Shown here: in pieces, positions 36,659 to 46,286 of the stretch
How positions within the stretch are numbered: the first letter of the stretch is position 1
How the letters are laid out: each line of letters opens with the position of its first letter
Assembly: GCF_000429365.1 (NCBI RefSeq)
Contig: NZ_AUBS01000002.1
Span: 310,001 to 374,000, forward strand
DNA length: 64,000 nt
Source: Pseudodonghicola xiamenensis DSM 18339
GTDB taxonomy: Bacteria > Pseudomonadota > Alphaproteobacteria > Rhodobacterales > Rhodobacteraceae
Reading direction: 5' to 3'
Notes under the pieces: generated by a model
What the model was told of the DNA's origin: nothing
The model's database searches: none
What the model saw: the letters and a program-made list of their open reading frames with translations, nothing else
Program-made: the position numbers and the translations under genes

Positions 36659-39600
36659 TCACGCCACCAGTTGTTCAGCCTTTTTCAGATCGACCGAGAC
36701 CAGTTGGCTCACCCCCTGCTCTTGCATGGTCACCCCGAACAGCCGGTCCATCCGGCTCATCGTCACGGCGTGGTGGGTGATGATCAGGAACCGGGTTTCG
36801 GTACGGCGGCACATCTCGTCCAGCAGATCGCAGAAACGGGTCACGTTGGCGTCATCCAGCGGCGCGTCGACCTCGTCAAGCACACAGATCGGCGCCGGAT
36901 TGGCCAGGAACACGGCAAAGATCAGCGCCAGCGCAGTCAGCGTCTGTTCGCCCCCCGACAGCAGCGACAGGGTCGACAGTTTCTTGCCCGGCGGCTGGCA
37001 CATGATCTCAAGCCCGGCCTCGAGCGGATCCTCGCTTTCAACCATGACCAGATTGGCCTCGCCACCGCCGAAGAGATGGGTGAACAGGAGGGCAAAATTG
37101 CTGTTCACCTGTTCAAAGGCGGTCAGCAAGCGTTCGCGCCCCTCACGGTTCAGCCCGGCAATTCCGCCACGCAGGGCCTTGATCGCCTCTTCCAGATCGG
37201 TCTTTTCAGTGGACAGGGTGTCGAATTCGTCCTGCACCTCGCGGGCGTCTTCCTCTGCCCGCAAGTTGACCGCCCCAAGCGCCTCGCGCTGGCGTTTGAA
37301 ACGGTTCACATCCGCCTCCAGCACGTCGGAAGAGGGCATCTCACCCGGCGCGACATCAAGGCTTTCCAGCAGTTCCTGCGGAGTTTTCTCCAGGTCTTCG
37401 GCAATGCGCTCGGCGGTGGCCGCGACGGTCTCGCGGGCGGCTTCTGTGCGGGCCTCGGCGGCGGCGCGCGCCTCGCGCGCGTCCGAGGCATGGCGTTCGG
37501 CATCGCGTTCGGTCTGAATGGCCGCGCGCTGACGCGCTTCGCCAGCCGCCAGCGCATCGGCGGCCCGCGCCCGGCGCTCCTCGGCGTTTTCGCTCTGCTC
37601 GGCCAGTTCCTCGCGCCGCTCGGCGATCTGTTCGGGCACCGCCCGGGCCTCGAACAGCTCCTCTTCCGAGCTTTCCTTGCGTTCTTCCAGCTCGGCGATA
37701 CGGCGACCAGCAGTCTCCAACCGGTGGCGCCAGCCGCTCAGTTCCTTCGCCACTTCCTGGGTCCGACGTGTCCGGGCCTCGCCCTCGCGGCGCAGCTCGT
37801 CATGCGAGGACCGGCGCGTCAGCATGGTGATCCGCGCCGCCTCCACCGTCTGACGGACAGCTTCGACCTGGGTCCGGGCGGTATCCAGATCGCCCAGCTC
37901 CGCCATCCCCGCCTCGGCCTCGCGCAACTGGGCCCGGGCAGACATCGCCTCTTCCTTGTGGCGCGTAACGGCAAGCCCGAGGTTTTCCAACTTGCCCCGC
38001 GCCAAGTTGCGGTCGGCCTCCGCCCGGCTCAGAGCGCGGGCAGTATCGGCCACCCGCTGGTCGGCAGTGCGGCGCGCAGCCCGCGCGGATTTATCGGCCT
38101 CGGTCACATCCGCCAACTTGCGGTTCAGCTCCTCATGGGCCGCCCGCGCAGCCTCGGCCCGGGCGGTCAGCTCTTCCAGCTCCTGCTGCAACGCCTCCAG
38201 CCGGTTCAACTGCTCCAGCCGCAGCGCGGCGGCAGAGGGCGCGTCCTCGGCCCAGGCGCGGAATCCATCCCAACGCCAGAGATCGCCGGCCACCGTCACC
38301 AGCCGTTGCCCTGGCTTCAGCAGCGGCTGCAAGCGCGGCGCCTCAGCCACCTCGATCACCCCGATCTGGGAGATGCGGCGGGCCAGAACCTCCGGCACGG
38401 TGACATAATCAGACAGGCCCGCCACGCCTTCGGGCAGGGGCTGGGCTGCATCATACCCCGACAACCGGGTCCAGCCAGAGGGGCCTTCCGCCGCCACCAC
38501 AGGCGCCCGCAGATCGTCGGCCAGCGCGGCCCCCAGTGCCTTTTCATAGCCGGGCGTGACCCGCAGCAGATCAAGCACCTGGCCGCCCTCGGCAGTATCG
38601 CGCGCCACCAGCTTGGCCAATGCCGCCGCCTCGGCCCTGAGCGCGCCGGCCTCGCCCTCGGCCTCAGACCGATGGGCGCGGGCCTCGGCCTCGCGCATCT
38701 GAATCTCGCCCCGCAACTCCTCCGCCGCGTTCAGCGCCTCTTCGGCGGCATCGGCGGCATCGCGCGCCTCTTCTTCCGCCTCGCGGGCCGTTTCAAAGGC
38801 CTCCTCCGCCTGCTCGACCGCCTCCTCGGCGGCCTCAACCGCCTCGGTTGCGCGGGCCTCTTCGGCCTCCGACCGCGCCAGAGTCTTTCGGCTGTCGTCC
38901 AGCAACCGCTGCGCCGATTGGTGCCGCGCCGCCAATCGGGCGACATCCTCGGTCATCTGCGACAGGCTTTCCTCGCGCTCCTGCAGGACCGAGGCCGCCT
39001 CATGTGCCAGCTCCGACGCTTCGGTCAGCCGCTCCTCCTGGCCCTCGCCAGCCTTGGCCAGCTCTCGCTGTTCCCACTCCAGCCGCTCGATCGTCTCGCC
39101 AGCATCGCGGTTCAGTCCGGCCTCGCGTTCGATGTCGCGGGAAAGCTGGTCGATCCGCGCGGTCAGCGTCTCGATGGTCTTGCGCGCCCGCGCCTCCTGA
39201 TCGTTCAGCGCATCCCGCTCGACCTGAAGCCGCTGCAAAATCGCCGCAGCGATGGCTTCCTCTTCACGCAGCGGCGGCATCGCCTCATCCGCCTCGGCCC
39301 GGTTCCGGCTGGCCTGCCCCGCCGCAGCCTCGGCCCGCGCGGCTTCGGTCACCCGCTCGCGCAATATCGCCTCGGCCGCGACCCGCGCATCATCCGCCTC
39401 GCGCCAGCGGCGATAGAGCAACATGCCCTCAGCCAGCCTGAGCTGCGTGCCGATCTCACGATAGCGCGCTGCCTGCCGCGCCTGACGCGCGAGCTGGCCA
39501 AGCTGCCCGCCCAACTGCTCCAGCACATCATCGACGCGTGTCAGGTTGGCCTCGGTCGCACGCAGTTTCAGCTCGGCCTCGTGGCGGCGCTGATAAAGAC

Positions 39601-40111
39601 CGGAAATCCCAGCGGCCTCCTCAAGAATGCGCCGCCGCGCCGTGGGCTTGGCGTTGATCAGTTCGGAAATCTGTCCCTGCCGCACCAGCGACGGCGAATG
39701 CGCCCCGGTCGAGGCATCGGCGAACAACATCTGGATATCGCGCGCCCGCACATCCTTGCCATTGACCTTGTAGGCAGAGCCCGCATCCCGGGTAATCCGG
39801 CGCACCACGTCCAGGGAATCGGCATCATTGAACCCGGCAGGGGCCAGCCTGTCGGCATTGTCGATGGTCAGCGCCACTTCGGCGAAATTGCGCGCCGCGC
39901 GCGCCGAGGCACCGGCGAAGATCACGTCTTCCATACCGGCTCCACGCATCGCCTTGGCGCGCGTCTCGCCCATCACCCAGCGCAACGCTTCCAGCAGGTT
40001 CGACTTGCCGCAGCCGTTCGGCCCGACCACCCCTGTCAGCCCTTCGGCGATGATCAGATCGGTCGGATCCACGAAGCTTTTGAAGCCGGTCAGTCTGAGA
40101 CGGGTGAAGCG
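36659..40111 (-). CDS. smc: Chromosome segregation protein SMC
   Basis: 1150 residues if translation begins at TTG 40111 (LRFTRLRLTGFKSFVDPTDL), the usual SMC N-terminus, with AGGATGG upstream; ATG 40156 would add 15 residues. Walker A is VVGPNGCGKSN; two long coiled coils rich in Glu, Ala and Arg flank a hinge near residues 500-640; the C-terminal head has LSLLSGGEQTLTALALIFAVF and Walker B ICVLDEVDAPLDD. SMC with ScpAB condenses and segregates the chromosome. The scpAB genes are not in this window. Confidence 0.95.
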   Translation of the reverse strand, partial: RFTRLRLTGFKSFVDPTDLIIAEGLTGVVGPNGCGKSNLLEALRWVMGETRAKAMRGAGMEDVIFAGASARAARNFAEVALTIDNADRLAPAGFNDADSLDVVRRITRDAGSAYKVNGKDVRARDIQMLFADASTGAHSPSLVRQGQISELINAKPTARRRILEEAAGISGLYQRRHEAELKLRATEANLTRVDDVLEQLGGQLGQLARQARQAARYREIGTQLRLAEGMLLYRRWREADDARVAAEAILRERVTEAARAEAAAGQASRNRAEADEAMPPLREEEAIAAAILQRLQVERDALNDQEARARKTIETLTARIDQLSRDIEREAGLNRDAGETIERLEWEQRELAKAGEGQEERLTEASELAHEAASVLQEREESLSQMTEDVARLAARHQSAQRLLDDSRKTLARSEAEEARATEAVEAAEEAVEQAEEAFETAREAEEEARDAADAAEEALNAAEELRGEIQMREAEARAHRSEAEGEAGALRAEAAALAKLVARDTAEGGQVLDLLRVTPGYEKALGAALADDLRAPVVAAEGPSGWTRLSGYDAAQPLPEGVAGLSDYVTVPEVLARRISQIGVIEVAEAPRLQPLLKPGQRLVTVAGDLWRWDGFRAWAEDAPSAAALRLEQLNRLEALQQELEELTARAEAARAAHEELNRKLADVTEADKSARAARRTADQRVADTARALSRAEADRNLARGKLENLGLAVTRHKEEAMSARAQLREAEAGMAELGDLDTARTQVEAVRQTVEAARITMLTRRSSHDELRREGEARTRRTQEVAKELSGWRHRLETAGRRIAELEERKESSEEELFEARAVPEQIAERREELAEQSENAEERRARAADALAAGEARQRAAIQTERDAERHASDAREARAAAEARTEAARETVAATAERIAEDLEKTPQELLESLDVAPGEMPSSDVLEADVNRFKRQREALGAVNLRAEEDAREVQDEFDTLSTEKTDLEEAIKALRGGIAGLNREGRERLLTAFEQVNSNFALLFTHLFGGGEANLVMVESEDPLEAGLEIMCQPPGKKLSTLSLLSGGEQTLTALALIFAVFLANPAPICVLDEVDAPLDDANVTRFCDLLDEMCRRTETRFLIITHHAVTMSRMDRLFGVTMQEQGVSQLVSVDLKKAEQLVA

Positions 40112-40251
40112 CAAAGGCGGACCATCCTGATTCCGTTGAACTGGAAATTTGTGCATCCGGCCAACCGAGAGTCAACAGGTCTGCCGCTGCATCTGGCGGG
40201 GAACACGAGGTTATCCCCAAGATATTGACGTAACCGGCCGCCTTCCGCCAC

Positions 40252-40653
40252 CTAGCCCGGCCTGCCCAAGCCGCAATCATACGCCGGATAGCGGCGCCCG
40301 TCACGGCCCTGCACCTGCCCCAGCGGCCTGCAGATTTCCCGCGCCGAAGGACGCGACGGCCGAGGGCAGGACAGCTTGCCGGTGGCCTGCGCCTGGTCCC
40401 CCAACACCCGTTTCACCGGACAACCGCTGACCAGCTCCATCGCCAACCCGGCCCGGGCGCGAATTGGCCCGAAACGCGGGGCATATTGCGAATTGACCCG
40501 GATCGCCTCGGCCAGGGTGCCACGGACCCGCACGTCGAAAACCGACCCGTCGACCGCAATCCGGCTGACCGGCGCGGCCCGAAAATACGCGCTTGGGCTG
40601 TTGCAGGCCGCCAAGCCCGCGACAACCAGCAATAAAGCGCAAAACCCCCGCAT
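40252..40653 (-). CDS. Putative lipoprotein
   Basis: 133 residues. The N-terminus MRGFCALLLVVAGLAACNSP has a good lipobox (LAAC), with Cys17 as the likely lipidated residue. The mature part includes two possible disulfide cysteines and VSRIAVDGSVFDVRVRGTLAEAIRVN, a pattern seen in conserved alphaproteobacterial lipoproteins upstream of smc. No function is assigned. Confidence 0.75.
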   Translation of the reverse strand: MRGFCALLLVVAGLAACNSPSAYFRAAPVSRIAVDGSVFDVRVRGTLAEAIRVNSQYAPRFGPIRARAGLAMELVSGCPVKRVLGDQAQATGKLSCPRPSRPSAREICRPLGQVQGRDGRRYPAYDCGLGRPG

Positions 40654-40715
40654 AGGCGCCTCCCTCAGGACACAACCTATGCGAGCGTATCAGATTTTGC
40701 CGCCGTTGCCGAGCG

Positions 40716-41924
40716 TCAGAGCCCGCGCAGCAACCGGCCCAGACGCTGGATCCCCTCGACGATCAGCTCTTCCTTCATCGCCGAGAAACTGAGCCGGATG
40801 GTATTGCCGTTACTGGCATCGGCGAAAAAGGCCCGCCCCGGCACGAAAGCGACCTTTTCAGTCTCCAGCGACCGCGCCAGAAGATCGGCCCCATCCACCT
40901 CCTCCGGCAAGGTGATCCAGACGAACATGCCGCCCTCGGGTCGGGTCCACTCCACCCCTTCGGGCATGTAGGTTGCCAACGCCTCCAGCATCACGTCGCG
41001 ACGACGATGATACACTTCGCGGATCCGCGCGACATGATCATCAAAGCACCGCTCGGCCACCTCGCACACCGCCATCTGGTTGATGGTCGAGGAATGCAGA
41101 TCCGCCGCCTGCTTGAGCAGAACCATTTGCGAAATCACCGGCTGCGCCGCGACAACCCAGCCAACCCGCAACCCTGGCGACAGGGTCTTGGAGAACGACC
41201 CGCAATAGATGGTACGGCAGTTTTCGATATTGCCCTTCCGCGCGATCTCAAGCGCCAGGATCGGCGGGATCGCCTCGCCATCATAGCGCAGCGACTGATA
41301 GGCCGCATCCTCGATCACCGCGCAATCGGCGCCCTCGGCCAGGTCTAGAAGATGCTCTCGCGCAGCGCGATCCAGCGTCTCACCCGTGGGGTTGGCGAAG
41401 TCCGCCGACAGATAGGCGAATTTCACCGTCCCGCCGTTTTTCTCGGCCGCCTCGACATAGCTTTCCACCGTCCGGTTGCCGTTGACGTTCAACTGATCGT
41501 AATGCGGCTCATAAGCATTGAAGGCAGCCAGCGCCCCCAGATAGGTCGGCCAGCCCACCAGTGCGGTATCGCCCGGCGACAGGAACAGCTTGCCCAGATA
41601 ATCCAGCGCCTGCTGCGACCCCGAGGTGATCAGCACGTTGTCGACATCGCAAGCGATGCCGATCCGCGCCATTTCCCCGACGATCCACTGGCGCAGCGGC
41701 AGATAGCCTTCGCTCACCGAGTATTGCAGCGCCAGCGCCTGACGTTCCGGCGTCAGCGCATCGGCGAAAGCCTCGGCAAAGGCATCGGCCGGAAACAGCG
41801 CCGCATCGGGGATCCCGCCGGCGAAGGAAATGATGCCCGGCTGATCAAGCAGCTTCAACAGCTCGCGGATCTCCGATGCCTTCATCCGCGCCGCGCGGGT
41901 AGCAAAGATCTGTTGCAGGGACAT
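40716..41924 (-). CDS. PLP-dependent aminotransferase, class I/II (2-aminoadipate transaminase-like)
   Basis: 402 residues. The PLP lysine is in YCGSFSKTLSPGLRVGWVVAAQPV, a motif of the LysN/MocR-type group. Other landmarks are ISFAGGIPDAALFP and LITSGSQQALDYLGKLFLSPGD. It is stand-alone, without a GntR HTH domain. It is divergent from a FadR-type regulator with an operator between them, so that regulator probably controls it. The amino donor is unknown. Confidence 0.9.
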   Translation of the reverse strand: MSLQQIFATRAARMKASEIRELLKLLDQPGIISFAGGIPDAALFPADAFAEAFADALTPERQALALQYSVSEGYLPLRQWIVGEMARIGIACDVDNVLITSGSQQALDYLGKLFLSPGDTALVGWPTYLGALAAFNAYEPHYDQLNVNGNRTVESYVEAAEKNGGTVKFAYLSADFANPTGETLDRAAREHLLDLAEGADCAVIEDAAYQSLRYDGEAIPPILALEIARKGNIENCRTIYCGSFSKTLSPGLRVGWVVAAQPVISQMVLLKQAADLHSSTINQMAVCEVAERCFDDHVARIREVYHRRRDVMLEALATYMPEGVEWTRPEGGMFVWITLPEEVDGADLLARSLETEKVAFVPGRAFFADASNGNTIRLSFSAMKEELIVEGIQRLGRLLRGL

Positions 41925-42065
41925 CGCCGCACCTCCTGGCCTTTATTCCGGTTGCGCAAAGTAATTTTTCGCAAGCAAATGTCAACCTTCCTGACCTATT
42001 ATTTCAACAAAGGAGGTATGCGCTTTTTGATGCTACCGGAACAGCCTGTGGCCTTGTGCCCTGGG

Positions 42066-42084
42066 TGGTCATATGATTTGACCA
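42066..42084. promoter_or_regulatory. FadR/GntR-type operator between the aminotransferase and regulator genes
   Basis: TGGTCA (42066-42071) and TGACCA (42079-42084) form a perfect inverted repeat around 7 bp (TATGATT). It lies 30 bp before the regulator start and within the 189-bp divergent region. The TGGTnnnnnnnnnnnACCA arms resemble GntR-family sites; binding is inferred. Confidence 0.5.
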
Positions 42085-42113
42085 ATCCCCACATTCCCAG
42101 CGTCAAAAGGCAA

Positions 42114-42887
42114 ATGCCGTTTCAAAAAGTCCAGTCCGAAAAGCTCTCCCGCTCGGTCGTGCGCCAGATCGAGGATCTGATTCTCCGTGGCATCCTGCGC
42201 CCCGGCGAACGATTGCCGCCGGAACGCGATCTGGCGACGCGGCTCGGAGTATCGCGCCCCTCGCTGCGCGCCGCGGTGGCCGAACTGCAAAACCAGGGGC
42301 TGCTGACCACCCGGGCCGGTTCAGGCATCTTCGTGGCAGAGGTCCTGGGCTCCGCCTTCTCGCCGGCGTTGACCCGGCTCTTCTCCACCCATGAAGAGGC
42401 GGCCCTGGATTATCTCTCGTTTCGCCGCGACATGGAGGGGCTCGCCGCCGAACGCGCCGCCCGGCGGGGATCGGACAGCGATCTCAAGGTGATCCAGACC
42501 GTTTTCGACCGCATGGAAGAAATACAAGGCGGCCCCAACACCGCCGGAGAAGAGGCCAGGCTCGACGCCCAATTCCATTCCGCGATCATCGACGCCTGCC
42601 ATAACGTGATGATGCTCCACATGATGCGCGCGATGTACGATCTGCTGCAACAGGGCGTCTTTTATAACCGCCGGGTGATGTTCAAACAGCCCAGCTCCCG
42701 CGCCACCCTGCTCGACCAGCACCGGGCAATCAACGATGCGCTGCAGCGGCGCAACCCGGCGGCCGCCCGCGCCGCGGTCGAGACCCATCTCGACTACGTC
42801 CAGCAGGCGCTGAAGGATCGGCACCGCGCCGACCGCAACGAAGCCGTGGCGCGCCTGCGGCTCGAACACGAAAGCAGCAAGGGCTAA
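42114..42887 (+). CDS. FadR-subfamily GntR transcriptional regulator
   Basis: 257 residues from ATG 42114, with AAAAGG just before. The frame is open far upstream, but that part is antisense to the aminotransferase gene. The winged HTH is VVRQIEDLILRGILRPGERLPPERDLATRLGVSRPSLRAAVAEL, and the C-terminal FCD domain has FHSAIIDACHNVMMLHMMRAM and a final HRAINDALQRRNPAAARAAVETHL with the His metal ligands. It resembles PdhR/LldR-type regulators of organic-acid or amino-acid use. Confidence 0.92.
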   Translation: MPFQKVQSEKLSRSVVRQIEDLILRGILRPGERLPPERDLATRLGVSRPSLRAAVAELQNQGLLTTRAGSGIFVAEVLGSAFSPALTRLFSTHEEAALDYLSFRRDMEGLAAERAARRGSDSDLKVIQTVFDRMEEIQGGPNTAGEEARLDAQFHSAIIDACHNVMMLHMMRAMYDLLQQGVFYNRRVMFKQPSSRATLLDQHRAINDALQRRNPAAARAAVETHLDYVQQALKDRHRADRNEAVARLRLEHESSKG

Positions 42888-42894
42888 ACGCCCC

Positions 42895-42958
42895 ACTTTT
42901 TCTGGCTGAAAATATCCCGGGGGACTCGCCACAGGCGAGGGGGGCAGCGCCCCCCTGC
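42895..42958 (+). repeat. GC-rich intergenic repeat (copy 1)
   Basis: The sequence CTGAAAATATCCCGGGGGA, then GCGAGGGGGGCAGCGCCCCCC, follows the short gap after the regulator gene. A diverged inverted copy is at 62400-62463. Both have an A-rich box, a CGGGGG block and a terminal GGGGGCAGCGCCCCC hairpin. Similar elements are known to me from intergenic sites in Rhodobacterales. Confidence 0.6.
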
Positions 42959-42985
42959 CCGGTCAGGACTTGCCCAGACCGAAAC

Positions 42986-43018
42986 GGCAAAGAAAAACCC
43001 GGCACGATGGCCGGGTTT
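42986..43018 (-). terminator. Rho-independent terminator of the F0 ATP synthase operon
   Basis: On the minus strand AAACCCGGC pairs with GCCGGGTTT (43010-43018 with 42995-43003) and is followed by TTCTTT. It lies 29 bp after the atpF stop. Confidence 0.85.
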
Positions 43019-43046
43019 CCTGATGTCATGTCACTTCGCCCAGGGC

Positions 43047-43607
43047 TCAGTGCAGCTTGGCGTCCACTTCCAAGATGGCGTCGTCGATCAGCTTGTTGGC
43101 TTCGGCGGCGCTCATCTGCTTGGCGATCACCTCATTGGCGGCAGCCACTGCGATGGCGACGGCCTGATCGCGCACTTCCTTGACCGCGGCGGATTCGGCC
43201 GAAGCGATCTGTTCCTGCGCGGCAGCCATGCGGCGGGCAATGGATTTCTCCAAGTCGAGCTTTGCCTGCTCTGCCGCGGCGGCGGCATCGCTGCGGGCGT
43301 TGGCGACGATGCGCCCCGCCTGCTCCTGCACTTCCTTCTGCTTGCGCTCGTAAGAGGCCAACAGCGTCTGGGCTTCCTCGCGGAGCGCCCGGGCTTCGTC
43401 CAGCTCGGACTTGATCCCCTCGGCGCGCTTGTCCAGCAGGCCGCCGATGGTGCGCGGAACCTTGAAATAGACCAAGATCGCCACGAAGACGATGAACGCC
43501 AGCAGCACCACGAAGTTGGTGTTATGCAGCGAGAAGAACGGACCGGATGCGGCCAGGGCCGGGCTCGCGCCCGCCAGCATCAGGATGAGAGCGGAAAGGT
43601 TACGCAT
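43047..43607 (-). CDS. atpF: ATP synthase F0 subunit b
   Basis: 186 residues. One N-terminal membrane helix (TNFVVLLAFIVFVAILVYF), preceded by a short hydrophobic leader-like stretch, is followed by a long charged helix (KRAEGIKSELDEARALREEAQTLLASYERKQKEVQEQAG), the stator stalk. It lies last in the operon, 5 bp after the b' gene. Confidence 0.95.
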   Translation of the reverse strand: MRNLSALILMLAGASPALAASGPFFSLHNTNFVVLLAFIVFVAILVYFKVPRTIGGLLDKRAEGIKSELDEARALREEAQTLLASYERKQKEVQEQAGRIVANARSDAAAAAEQAKLDLEKSIARRMAAAQEQIASAESAAVKEVRDQAVAIAVAAANEVIAKQMSAAEANKLIDDAILEVDAKLH

Positions 43608-43612
43608 CCTTC

Positions 43613-44161
43613 TTATCCTTTCATCCGGTCGGTGACGGCGCCATTGACGGCCGCCTCGTCCGCCTGGAACCCCAGGGCGGTCACGATCTCGGCCGTGGTG
43701 TCTTTGGCGACGGCCTGAATGCTTTCGATCGCGCCGGCGCGGATCTCGGCAATCGCCTTTTCGGATTCCGCGACCTTCTCGGCGATACCGGCATCTGCTT
43801 TCGCGATGGCATCGTCCAGGTCGGCCTGAATTTCCGCACGCGCCTCGGCAGCGATCCGCTGCGCTTCGGCCCGGGCTTCGTTCAGCGCCTTGTTATAAGC
43901 TTCTTCGGCCTCGACGGCCTTCGCCTTGAGGTCTTCCGCTGCCGCCAGATCGTTGGTGATCGTCCCGGTCCGTTCGGCCAGAATGCCACCGATCCGGGGC
44001 AATGCGACGCGCGACAGGACAAGGTAGATCACGACAAGCGTGACAGCCAGCCAGAAGATCTGGTTCGGAAAGCTCGTGAAATCGAGCTGCGGCATGCCGG
44101 TCCCGCCGGAAGCGGCGCCATGGGCCATATCGGCAGCGGCGTCGTGTGTCTGTGTTGCCAT
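43613..44161 (-). CDS. atpG: ATP synthase F0 subunit b'
   Basis: 182 residues, the second b-type subunit found in photosynthetic and related alphaproteobacteria. The membrane segment is [27 protein letters not shown] after a 30-residue N-terminal extension; the rest is a coiled-coil stalk. The conserved FPNQIFWL is typical of b'. Gene names vary (atpG, atpX, atpF2). Confidence 0.93.
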   Translation of the reverse strand: MATQTHDAAADMAHGAASGGTGMPQLDFTSFPNQIFWLAVTLVVIYLVLSRVALPRIGGILAERTGTITNDLAAAEDLKAKAVEAEEAYNKALNEARAEAQRIAAEARAEIQADLDDAIAKADAGIAEKVAESEKAIAEIRAGAIESIQAVAKDTTAEIVTALGFQADEAAVNGAVTDRMKG

Positions 44162-44254
44162 GTCGTCCTCCTTGGGAACTTAGCCTACATCGGGCAGCGC
44201 CGGCTCTGTCGCCCGCGCTGCCCGACCGTAAGGATCAGATGTTCCGGAGTTGGA

Positions 44255-44479
44255 TTAGACGGCGAACATCAGCAGCAGGGCAACCAGGAACGAGAAGATG
44301 CCCAGAGCTTCCGCAAATGCGATACCGATGAAGAGGGTGGCAGTTTGCGAAGCTGCCGCCGAGGGGTTGCGCAGTGCGCCGGCCAGGAAGTTGGCTGCCA
44401 CGTTGCCCACACCCAGGGCCGCGATGCCGGAACCCATGCCAGCCAGGCCAGCGCCGATGTATGCGAGATCGCCTTCCAT
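44255..44479 (-). CDS. atpE: ATP synthase F0 subunit c
   Basis: 74 residues, two hydrophobic helices ([25 protein letters not shown] and [27 protein letters not shown]). The ion-carrying carboxylate is the Glu in IAFAEALG. The polar loop between the helices has the conserved ARNP-like ALRNPSAAA. It forms the rotor ring. Confidence 0.97.
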   Translation of the reverse strand: MEGDLAYIGAGLAGMGSGIAALGVGNVAANFLAGALRNPSAAASQTATLFIGIAFAEALGIFSFLVALLLMFAV

Positions 44480-44536
44480 TTGATATCTCCTTACGATGGA
44501 AAGTTTGTCAGTCTTTAGGTGAAGTTCGGTCCGGCG

Positions 44537-45307
44537 TCAGTGCGACGGATGCAGCGCATCCTTGAGGTAGACGCAGGTCAGAATGGTGAACACATAGGCC
44601 TGGACGAAAGCGACCAGCAGCTCCAGGCCGTACATTGCGGTAATCGCCAGCACCGACACCGGGCTGACCAGGGTCAGCGCGGCGAAACCCGCGAAAACCT
44701 TGATCACCGCGTGGCCGGCCATCAGGTTGCCGGCAAGACGAATGGAGTGGCTCACGGGCCGGACGAAGTAGGAAATCAGTTCGATCACAGCCAGAACCGG
44801 GCGCAGGCCCAGCGGCGCGCTCGACACCCAGAAGAGCCCGAGGAACGCGGTGCCGTGCTTGACGAAGCCAACGATGGTCACGGTCAGGAAGACCAGCAGC
44901 GCCAGAACCACGGTCACGGCGAAATGCGACGTCAGGGTGAAGGACATCGGGATCAGCCCGAGAAAGTTCGCGGTGACGATGAACATGAACAGCGTCATCA
45001 CATAGGGAAAGAACTTCAGCCCGTCCTTGCCGCAGATGTCTTCGACCATCTTGTGGATGAAGCCATAGGCCATTTCCGCGATCGACTGCATCCGCGACGG
45101 CACGATGGCCCGGCGGGAAGAGCCCATGACCAGCAGGCCAAAGATCACCAAGATCGCGATTGCCATCCACAGGGTCACGTTGGTAGGCGTGTACCAGGCA
45201 ATCGTGTCGCCACCGAACAGCGGCTTCACGATGAACTGATCCATCGGATGGAATACCAGACCGCCGGTCTCGGCGGCGTGTTCTGCACCAGTCGCTTCGG
45301 TTGCCAC
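44537..45307 (-). CDS. atpB: ATP synthase F0 subunit a
   Basis: 256 residues with five or six membrane helices. The essential Arg lies in [22 protein letters not shown] and [25 protein letters not shown] are the conserved C-terminal helices. It provides the proton half-channels. Confidence 0.97.
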   Translation of the reverse strand: MATEATGAEHAAETGGLVFHPMDQFIVKPLFGGDTIAWYTPTNVTLWMAIAILVIFGLLVMGSSRRAIVPSRMQSIAEMAYGFIHKMVEDICGKDGLKFFPYVMTLFMFIVTANFLGLIPMSFTLTSHFAVTVVLALLVFLTVTIVGFVKHGTAFLGLFWVSSAPLGLRPVLAVIELISYFVRPVSHSIRLAGNLMAGHAVIKVFAGFAALTLVSPVSVLAITAMYGLELLVAFVQAYVFTILTCVYLKDALHPSH

Positions 45308-45309
45308 GT

Positions 45310-45696
45310 TCAGTCCCTCTCGTCCTCTCGCGCGGGCTCGTCAGCCCTAGTCGTTTGCGCGGCCTTCTCGGCCTTTGTCTGTTTCAAAGCCTCGTCGGCC
45401 TCGATCTTCTCCTGGATCTCCTTGGCGCTGCGCAGCATCGTCTTCACGCCTGCAGCCAGACCCAGCAATGTAAATGTCACCAGCAAGATCGGGATAGTCC
45501 CGAACAGGCTGTCCAGCCCATAGCCGATGCTGAAACCGATCCCGAGACCGGCCACAAGTTCAATCACCATCCGCCAGGCAAGGTTCGCCTGAGAATAATG
45601 TTCGTCCACGCGGGGCTTCGGCTCCTGAGCCTTCTTGGCCTTGGCGAGCCGCGCCTCAAGCCGCGCGAGGCGCTGCTTTTGGTCGTCCTCGGTCAC
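45310..45696 (-). CDS. atpI: ATP synthase-associated protein AtpI
   Basis: 128 residues, with a charged N-terminus ([18 protein letters not shown]) and two membrane helices ([24 protein letters not shown] and [21 protein letters not shown]). This is the AtpI/Q-type subunit first in F0 operons; it assists c-ring assembly and Mg2+ supply in some species. It is 2 bp from atpB. Confidence 0.9.
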   Translation of the reverse strand: MTEDDQKQRLARLEARLAKAKKAQEPKPRVDEHYSQANLAWRMVIELVAGLGIGFSIGYGLDSLFGTIPILLVTFTLLGLAAGVKTMLRSAKEIQEKIEADEALKQTKAEKAAQTTRADEPAREDERD

Positions 45697-45795
45697 CGAT
45701 GGTCCCCACGCTGTCGTCGCGGATGGTGCTAAGGGCTGGGGGGCGAGGAGTCAATCGCTAGAATGTGAAGAATGAGGATGTCGCAACCCATTGTT

Positions 45796-45807
45796 ATATC
45801 TTGATAT
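45796..45807. promoter_or_regulatory. Short palindrome upstream of the ArsR-type gene
   Basis: ATATCTTGATAT is a 5-2-5 inverted repeat in an AT-rich patch between atpI and the ArsR gene. It is a candidate promoter/operator for the small regulator; the evidence is composition and position only. Confidence 0.3.
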
Positions 45808-45926
45808 TTTTAGAACCCCACAGCACAGGCCTGGCGCGGCACCGCGGGCTCTGGCGCGAAATCGCCCGAAAGGGCATATTCAACCGAAAGGTTGACGATT
45901 GCCGTCCACCGCAGCAAGAGAGCCAC

Positions 45927-46286
45927 ATGGCCGATCCTCTCGACAGCGTATTCGCCGCCCTGGCCGACCCGACCCGGCGAGCGATCCTGACCATGCTTCT
46001 CGAAGACGACATGGCAGTGACCGACGTGGCCGCCCCGTTCGAGATGTCGCTGGCGGCCGTTTCCAAACATCTGACCATCCTGACCCGCGCCGGGCTGATC
46101 AGCCAGGAACGGCGCGGCCGGGTGAAGTGGTGCAAGCTGGAACCCGACGCCCTGCGCACCGCCAGCGTCTGGATGCAGAGCTTCGGCCAGTTCGAGCCGG
46201 TCAACCTCGAGGCCTTCGAACGGTTCCTGAAAGTCGAGCTTTCCGAAGCGGAGCCGATGGAAACAAAGGACGCGCCCGGCGCCTAA
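45927..46286 (+). CDS. ArsR family transcriptional regulator
   Basis: 119 residues from ATG 45927. DSVFAALADPTRRAILTMLLED begins the winged helix, and EMSLAAVSKHLTILTRAGLI is the recognition helix, followed by the RRGRVKWCKLEPDALRTASVW wing typical of SmtB/ArsR proteins related to YgaV or SdpR. No metal-binding CXC is seen near the HTH. In related genomes such genes precede an SRPBCC/AHSA1 gene; here none follows, and the next gene is convergent. Confidence 0.88.
   Translation: MADPLDSVFAALADPTRRAILTMLLEDDMAVTDVAAPFEMSLAAVSKHLTILTRAGLISQERRGRVKWCKLEPDALRTASVWMQSFGQFEPVNLEAFERFLKVELSEAEPMETKDAPGA

Noticed and set aside
36671..40228. A 1185-codon open frame on the plus strand, opposite smc
   Set aside because: It is antisense to smc, whose Walker motifs are clear. 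The translated product is low-complexity (R/G/L/H-rich) and is an effect of GC-rich codon use.
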